A stretch of 9,199 nucleotides of DNA from the NCBI GenBank assembly GCA_023429275.1, contig JAEYWB010000892.1, positions 1 to 9,199 of the forward strand, given 5' to 3'. Below are positions 5,217-9,199 of this stretch, piece after piece (within the stretch, counting starts at the first letter, position 1; each line of letters starts with the position of its first letter). The DNA comes from Planctomycetota bacterium (lineage in GTDB: Bacteria; Planctomycetota; Planctomycetia; Planctomycetales; Planctomycetaceae). The translations under genes were made by a program, and so were the position numbers. A model generated the notes under the pieces. It was not told the DNA's origin. It made no database searches and worked only from the letters and a program-made list of their open reading frames with translations.

Positions 5217-6452
5217 TCACGACGCCTTGGCGGCATCCGGCCGGGTGCAGCGGCCGATCTCGCGGACCGCCTGACGCAGCCGCTGGGCGTTCTCGACGAT
5301 CGCCAGCCGCAGGTAGCCTTCGCCCTCTTCGCCGAAGCCGCGTCCGGGGCTCACGGCGACCCCTCCTTCTTCGAGGAGCTTCATCGAGAAATCGATCGAG
5401 CCCATTTTCGCGAACGGCTCGGGAATCTTCGCCCAGACGAACATGCCCGCCTTCGGGCGATCGATCTCCCAGCCGAGGCGCTCGAGGCCATCGCACAGCA
5501 CGTCACGCCGCTTCTGGTATTCCTGGGCGAGCGCGTCGACCGAGGCATCGGTGTGCCGCATGGCGACGATCGCGGCGATCTGGATCGCCTGGAAGATGCC
5601 GTAGTCGTAGTACCCCTTGATGGTCGCGAGGGCCCGGACCATCTCCTTGTTGCCGCAGCAGAAGCCGACACGCCAGCCGGCCATGCTGTAGCTCTTGCTC
5701 ATCGTCGTGAACTCGACACCGACGTCGAGCGCCCCCGGCACCGAGAGGAAACTGGGAGCGAGGTAGCCGTCGTAGCAGATGTCGGCGTAGGCGAAGTCGC
5801 TGAGCACGAGGAAGCCGTACTTCTTCGCCAGCTTCACCAGTTCGACCCAGAAGTCCTTCTCGATGCAGGTCGAGGAGGGATTGTGCGGGAAGTTGGCGAT
5901 GACCAGCTTCGGCTTCGGGTAGAGGTGCTCGCAGGTGTAGGCGACATTCTGCAGGAAGACGTCCGGCTTGCGGACGTCGAGGTGAATCGCGTTCCCGCTG
6001 GCGAGGATCACCGCGTAGGTGTGAATCGGGAAGGTCGGCGACGGGACGATCGCCGTGTCGCCCGGGCCCATGAGGGCCAGGCACATGTGGCTGAAGCCTT
6101 CCTTCGAGCCGATCGTCGCGATGACTTCGTCGTCGGGATTCAGCTGGACGCCGTAGCGTTTCCAGTACCGCTTGGCGACTTCGACCCGGAGGTTCTTGAT
6201 ACCGTTGGCGACGGAGTAGCGGTGGTTCTTGGGATCGGCGAGAGCTTCGGCCAGCTTGTCCTGGATGATCTGATCGGGGGGATCGGTCGGGTTCCCCATG
6301 CCGAGGTCGATGACGTCGATGCCCGCGACGCGCTTCTGGTACTTGACCTTGTTGATCTTCGCGAACAGGTACGGCGGCAGCCGCTTCATCCGGTCGGCGA
6401 CAGGGATGCCGAACGGGTTGTCGGCGAACGGGATTTCATTTTCGTTACGCAT
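5217..6452 (-). CDS. PLP-dependent aminotransferase, AlaC-like (alanine/pyruvate transaminase)
   Basis: This 411-aa fold-type I aminotransferase closely follows the AlaC pattern, which moves the amino group between alanine and 2-oxoglutarate in the cytoplasm. Visible landmarks: RLPPYLF (24-30), [11 protein letters not shown] (49-59), [14 protein letters not shown] (124-137), PSPTFPIH (147-154), [10 protein letters not shown] (187-196) with cofactor-contacting Asn191, [12 protein letters not shown] (218-229) with Asp219 and Tyr222, [11 protein letters not shown] (251-261) with Schiff-base Lys253, and YLRLAIVEN (380-388) with carboxylate-binding Arg382. The ATG at 6452 (MRNENEIPF) follows AGG by 8 nt; the frame continues 20 codons upstream, but that part is not family-like. 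LL-diaminopimelate aminotransferase and other class I/II members are related, so substrate is inferred. It precedes the DAC-domain gene on the same strand. The + strand frame opposite it is a shadow. Confidence 0.93.
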   Translation of the reverse strand: MRNENEIPFADNPFGIPVADRMKRLPPYLFAKINKVKYQKRVAGIDVIDLGMGNPTDPPDQIIQDKLAEALADPKNHRYSVANGIKNLRVEVAKRYWKRYGVQLNPDDEVIATIGSKEGFSHMCLALMGPGDTAIVPSPTFPIHTYAVILASGNAIHLDVRKPDVFLQNVAYTCEHLYPKPKLVIANFPHNPSSTCIEKDFWVELVKLAKKYGFLVLSDFAYADICYDGYLAPSFLSVPGALDVGVEFTTMSKSYSMAGWRVGFCCGNKEMVRALATIKGYYDYGIFQAIQIAAIVAMRHTDASVDALAQEYQKRRDVLCDGLERLGWEIDRPKAGMFVWAKIPEPFAKMGSIDFSMKLLEEGGVAVSPGRGFGEEGEGYLRLAIVENAQRLRQAVREIGRCTRPDAAKAS

Positions 6453-6732
6453 TTCAATTACCTGGCGCCGGCAGGAATGGAAAGGCCGGCTCAATAGCGA
6501 ACGACAGCGCACCGAATGGCGCGGTTCATTTCCGCATCGAGAGATTGTATGAGTGCCTGGCGCTTTCCGCGAGATCGGTTGCCTGTCCGCCGGTACCGAG
6601 CCGGCCGTTGCTCGGAGTCTGTTGATCCGTTGCCGTCTTCCAGAAACCGTGGCGCGAGCGAGCCGGTGACCCGCGAGTCATTTCCGGTGCGTTCGCAATC
6701 TTGTTGGTTCGCCAGGGACGGAAGAGAGAAAG

Positions 6733-7089
6733 TCACGTCGCATCATCCCGACCGGGCTCAGCCGACACGGTTCCGCAGTGGGGGCACGTGACGCTCCCGC
6801 TCGCCGAGGGGGCGACGTGGTTGATGACCCGTTCGCCGCAGTTGCCGCACGAACCGGTCAGCCGGGGGCTTGGCGGGGTGTAGTTCTGCGGGAGCTCGCC
6901 CCCCCGCTGAAGGATCTGCCGCGCGCCGAGCAGCTTTCGATGCTTGAGCCGGACGTACTCCATCAGCGGGAAGTACCGCTCGACGACCGCCTCGTTCTCC
7001 CGCCACCACTCCGACCAGGGGGGAACGCTCAGCGGGTCCGCAATCGCCTGCCGGAAGTAGACGAGACACTCTTCGATCCGCTCCTCCAT
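6733..7089 (-). CDS. Small zinc-ribbon protein, unknown function
   Basis: The 118-aa product starts MEERIEECLVYF; GGGAG 7 nt upstream favours the ATG at 7089 over a GTG two codons earlier, which would be only 1 nt from that site. The first 65 residues are helical and rich in aromatic and charged residues (PPWSEWWRENEAVVERYFPLM at 23-43, split by acidic positions). A proline-rich linker (67-76) leads to a Cys4 zinc ribbon with CGNCG (81-85) and CPHCG (102-106). The ribbon has a V..HVAPSASG loop and a short acidic tail. No catalytic motif, signal peptide or membrane helix is present. It lies 280 bp upstream of the aminotransferase on the same strand, too far to claim an operon. The layout, helices then ribbon, repeats that of the gene at 3266-3631, but the sequences are not obviously related. 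I cannot name the family. Confidence 0.85.
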   Translation of the reverse strand: MEERIEECLVYFRQAIADPLSVPPWSEWWRENEAVVERYFPLMEYVRLKHRKLLGARQILQRGGELPQNYTPPSPRLTGSCGNCGERVINHVAPSASGSVTCPHCGTVSAEPGRDDAT

Positions 7090-7096
7090 CCTCACG

Positions 7097-7101
7097 CTCC
7101 C
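7097..7101 (-). promoter_or_regulatory. Ribosome-binding site deciding an ATG start
   Basis: GGGAG on the - strand lies 7 nt before the ATG at 7089 and only 1 nt before the alternative GTG at 7095. It supports the shorter 118-aa product. Confidence 0.55.
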
Positions 7102-7213
7102 GAGACAATCCGCTCATCTGAATAAAGCGTGACACAGTCGGCCGACCGGAGCAACAGGAGCACGGGGTCGCGATACACACGCCGGGTCGCGGTGGCACGC
7201 AACGTCAATGCGC

Positions 7214-7447
7214 CTCAGTCCCGCCAGGGACGGCAGGAAATAGCCCCCCGTGCCAACGGGGGGAGATAATGTCATTCATCGATCACCAGTCCCGTCAGGG
7301 ACGAAAGAGCGGACTCATGATGTCGTGGCTACGGCGGGTCTGACGGAACGGACTCTTTCGTCCCCGGAGGGACTGCTCATGAAATCCGGATGTCGGTCCC
7401 CCCGTTGGCACGGGGGGCTATTACCTGCCGTCCCTCACGGGACTGAG
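7214..7447. repeat. 234-bp nested inverted repeat (MITE- or REP-doublet-like)
   Basis: Outer arms of 51 bp (7214-7264 and 7397-7447) match at 48 of 51 positions as an inverted repeat. Each arm contains a GTCCC-4 nt-GGGAC mini-hairpin and a CCCCCCGTGCCAACGGGGGG hairpin. Inner arms (about 7287-7309 and 7352-7374) match at 20 of 23 positions and carry further GTCCC/GGGAC mini-hairpins next to GAAAGAG. The element is therefore symmetric about 7330, with four mini-hairpins and two G/C-tract hairpins. I see no coding sequence and no clear target-site duplication. It lies between divergent genes at 7089 (-) and 7575 (+). The rest of that gap (7090-7213 and 7448-7574) shows no gene. Confidence 0.85.
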
Positions 7448-7574
7448 CATGGCGTGGTGAGATTCCAGCGAGGCGGAAGAGGATGAATTCTGCCACTGGG
7501 GTCCACGGCTTCTCATGTCAGTGGGCCGGCGGATCGAGGCTTCGGAACCGGACGGTCGCCCGATATCCTTCGAC

Positions 7575-8474
7575 ATGCCCGGTTCCCTCCACCTCCTGTT
7601 CCCGCTCTTTTCGAGCCTGGTGTTCGTCTTCGGCGCCCTGTGCCACAAGCGGGCAGCCCTCCGCGGCACGAGCCCCTACACCAGCACCGCCCTCTCGAAC
7701 CTGTGCCTCGCCCTGTTCTGGGCGATCCTCGGCCTCGTCCGCTCCGGCGGACTGGCCCCGGCGGCCTGGCCGGCGGCGGCCGCGATCGCCTTCACCTTCG
7801 TCGCGGGACAGCTCTGCACCTACCTCGCGTTCCAGTATGGCGATGTCTCGGTCGCGACTCCGATCTTCGGCGTGAAGATCGTCATCGTGGCGGTCATCAG
7901 TTCGCTCGTCGCCGAGAAAGGTATCGAACCCCGGATCTGGGTCGCATCGGTCCTGGGAGCGATCGGCGTGGGCGTCGTCCAGGCGAGCGGCAACACCCCC
8001 GGTCACGGCCGTTCCACGGCGGGACGGGCGGCCCTGACGGTGGTGCTCGCCCTTCTCGCGGCGACCTTTCTGTCACTCTTCGACGTCGGCCTGCAGAAGT
8101 ATGGCCGCCAGTACGGCGCCGAGCGCTTGCTCGTCACGATGTTCGTCTTCACGGGGATCCTGTCGTGCGGCTTCCTCCCCTGGGCCGATTCGATCTCCCG
8201 AATCCGTCAGATCGGCGCCACAGGGCCGTTGATTCTCGGAGCCTTCCTCATGGCGACACAGGCAGTGAGTATCTCTTATTCGCTCGGCCGGTTCGGCGAT
8301 GCGACGCGAATCAACATCGTCTACGCCCTCCGGGGCTTCTGGTCCGTTCTCTTCGCCTGGGCGCTCAGCCGCCTTGCCGACAGTCCGGACCCGAGCCACT
8401 CGAACCGGACCATGCTTCTGCGCCTCGCCGGGGCAGTCCTGCTGATGATCTCGGTCGTGATTGCGATTCTTTAG
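7575..8474 (+). CDS. EamA/DMT-superfamily membrane transporter
   Basis: The 299-aa protein is almost entirely hydrophobic with about ten predicted transmembrane helices (near 5-23, 37-55, 64-85, 90-113, 119-137, 151-171, 184-203, 214-234, 243-265, 279-298). It shows the two five-helix halves of EamA/drug-metabolite transporters in the inner membrane. Family-like features include FTFVAGQLCTYLAFQYGDVS (73-92), the short basic/acidic loop EKGIEPRIWVASVLGAIGVG (114-133) and YALRGFWSVLFAWAL (250-264). Substrate cannot be read; members export metabolites or amino acids. The ATG at 7575 puts the first helix at residue 5; an ATG at 7515 would add an unlikely hydrophilic 20-residue leader. Neither start has a Shine-Dalgarno sequence. 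TATCCT ends 5 nt before the 7575 ATG and could be the -10 of a leaderless transcript (weak -35 TTCGGA at 7541). It converges with the next gene, 21 bp apart. Confidence 0.88.
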   Translation: MPGSLHLLFPLFSSLVFVFGALCHKRAALRGTSPYTSTALSNLCLALFWAILGLVRSGGLAPAAWPAAAAIAFTFVAGQLCTYLAFQYGDVSVATPIFGVKIVIVAVISSLVAEKGIEPRIWVASVLGAIGVGVVQASGNTPGHGRSTAGRAALTVVLALLAATFLSLFDVGLQKYGRQYGAERLLVTMFVFTGILSCGFLPWADSISRIRQIGATGPLILGAFLMATQAVSISYSLGRFGDATRINIVYALRGFWSVLFAWALSRLADSPDPSHSNRTMLLRLAGAVLLMISVVIAIL

Positions 8475-8495
8475 GTCATGTTCCGGCGCGGCCCG

Positions 8496-9199
8496 TTAGA
8501 ACTCATCGTCGGCAGGAACACCGTTGTCTGGATCGGCCAGCAATTCGAGCACACGCGGAGAGAGCTTGGGGTCGAGATGCCGGCCGTTGCCGCCAAGGAA
8601 CATGACCGCGCACCGCGTCCCCTGCGAGTTCCCGAACTGATCCGGTCCGCCGCCCAGGCCTCGTGCGGGATCACGGCTGTTCCCCGGCCTTGCCCATGGG
8701 GGAAAGGCTGAGCCGATTTCTCCCATCATGAGTGTGACGGTTGATCCATCTTTCGAAGAGACTTCGTCAAACCGGACGCCTTCTCTCGCTCCGAAAAGCC
8801 GCGAATTCGCCGTGAAGTGCGTCACGCCGTAACCGTCGACAGGCCGGCGGGCGCTCTCCGCGGCGCTCTGGAAGATTGCCAGATTCATCGACAACGGCTT
8901 CTGATTCTCCGGCGAGTTCCAGGCGCGCGTGAAGTCGATCGCCCGATACGCTGCCTGCTGCTCCAGGTACGGCAATAACTCGGTCTGCCAGCTCCAGTAA
9001 GGAAGGCTGTCGTCCGGGCTTCCGCCGGCCGGTATCCGGCCGTTGTAAGCGGTGGCATAGGCCTGCGTGGCGATCGCGACGTTCCGAAGATTGTTCAGGG
9101 TCTGTGTCTTTTTATAGGAGTGCGACGTGGACATCGGCATCAGAAACAGAACGCATCCCCCAAGAAGGAGCAGCATTGCGGCAGGGACCTGGAGCCATG
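8496..9199 (-). CDS. DUF1559-like secreted/pilin-like protein, 5' end outside window
   Basis: The frame is open to the right edge (WLQVPAA precedes the Met at 9176), so the N-terminus is probably missing. A membrane segment AMLLLLGGCVLFLMPM opens the visible part. Then comes NNLRNVAIATQAYATAYNGRIP, typical of DUF1559 proteins that planctomycetes carry in many copies, and WSWQTELLPYLEQQAAY, the usual conserved block. The C-terminus GPDQFGNSQGTRCAVMFLGG, RHLDPKLSPRVLELLADPDNG corresponds to the family's H-x9-DG region, but the His is Gln and DG is NG. No FTLIELLVVIAIIAIL-type type IV pilin methylation motif is visible. It may start further upstream, or this may be a membrane-anchored variant without prepilin processing. 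Function is unknown; family members are predicted surface or pseudopilin-like proteins. It converges with the transporter gene without a clear terminator between them. Confidence 0.85.
   Translation of the reverse strand, partial: WLQVPAAMLLLLGGCVLFLMPMSTSHSYKKTQTLNNLRNVAIATQAYATAYNGRIPAGGSPDDSLPYWSWQTELLPYLEQQAAYRAIDFTRAWNSPENQKPLSMNLAIFQSAAESARRPVDGYGVTHFTANSRLFGAREGVRFDEVSSKDGSTVTLMMGEIGSAFPPWARPGNSRDPARGLGGGPDQFGNSQGTRCAVMFLGGNGRHLDPKLSPRVLELLADPDNGVPADDEF

Noticed and set aside
5136..6497. 453-aa open frame on the + strand
   Set aside because: It lies opposite the aminotransferase gene, is dominated by Val/Asp/Arg-rich shadow composition and has no family features; the - strand frame has all PLP-enzyme motifs.
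6543..6549. TACAAT on the - strand upstream of the aminotransferase as a possible -10
   Set aside because: No acceptable -35 hexamer lies 16-18 bp upstream, so it is too weak to list as a promoter.
6491..6736. 81-aa - strand frame whose GTG overlaps the stop of the zinc-ribbon gene (GTGA)
   Set aside because: The overlap looks like translational coupling, but the sequence is hydrophilic and low in coding signal, with no recognisable motif; it more likely represents the aminotransferase upstream region.
7214..7447. Repeated GTCCC/GGGAC hairpins as a possible CRISPR array
   Set aside because: The units are inverted, not direct, spacing is irregular, there are no uniform spacers, and no cas genes are present.

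Overview
This window looks like a piece of a Planctomycetes chromosome, most likely from the Planctomycetales. The basis is high GC with strongly GC-rich third codon positions in the real genes, a DUF1559-type secreted/pilin-like protein at the right edge, a diadenylate-cyclase-like protein with a long N-terminal part of the kind I associate with planctomycetes, small zinc-ribbon proteins of no recognisable family, and many short repeats between genes. I ran no database search. Family assignments rest on motifs I can read.

Layout from left to right. The last 14 codons of a + strand gene (3-47) face a - strand unknown gene (146-634), with a 7-bp-unit repeat element between their stops. About 490 bp without a supported gene follow. 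Then rpsD (ribosomal protein S4, 1247-1855) stands as a single gene with its own promoter and a strong hairpin terminator, and an adenylate-kinase-family gene (2023-2649) follows on the same strand. From 2650 to 3830 lie a 3' gene remnant (2757-3032), a small coiled-coil/zinc-ribbon gene (3266-3631) and six copies of a short hairpin repeat in three inverted pairs. Three - strand genes follow: a zinc-ribbon protein (6733-7089), an AlaC-like aminotransferase (5217-6452) and a protein ending in a diadenylate cyclase (DisA_N-like) domain (3829-5115). A second 7-bp-unit element lies between the last two. A 234-bp nested palindrome (7214-7447) fills the gap before an EamA-type membrane transporter (7575-8474, +), which converges on a DUF1559-like gene running off the right edge (8496-9199, -).

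Functionally this is mostly housekeeping: translation (S4), nucleotide balance (adenylate kinase), alanine/pyruvate transamination and a ten-helix transporter. The possible signalling component is the DAC-domain protein, which keeps the DGA and GTRHR signature motifs of c-di-AMP synthases. The least ordinary content is the intergenic DNA, where three unrelated families of inverted repeats occupy most gene junctions. The hairpin family carries a GTAG tetranucleotide at the 5' foot of its stem, the hallmark of REP elements mobilised by RAYT (Y1) transposases, and its TAG repeatedly lies in frame with, or forms, the stop codon of the preceding gene. I see no defence island, CRISPR array, integrase, complete transposase or tRNA gene here.
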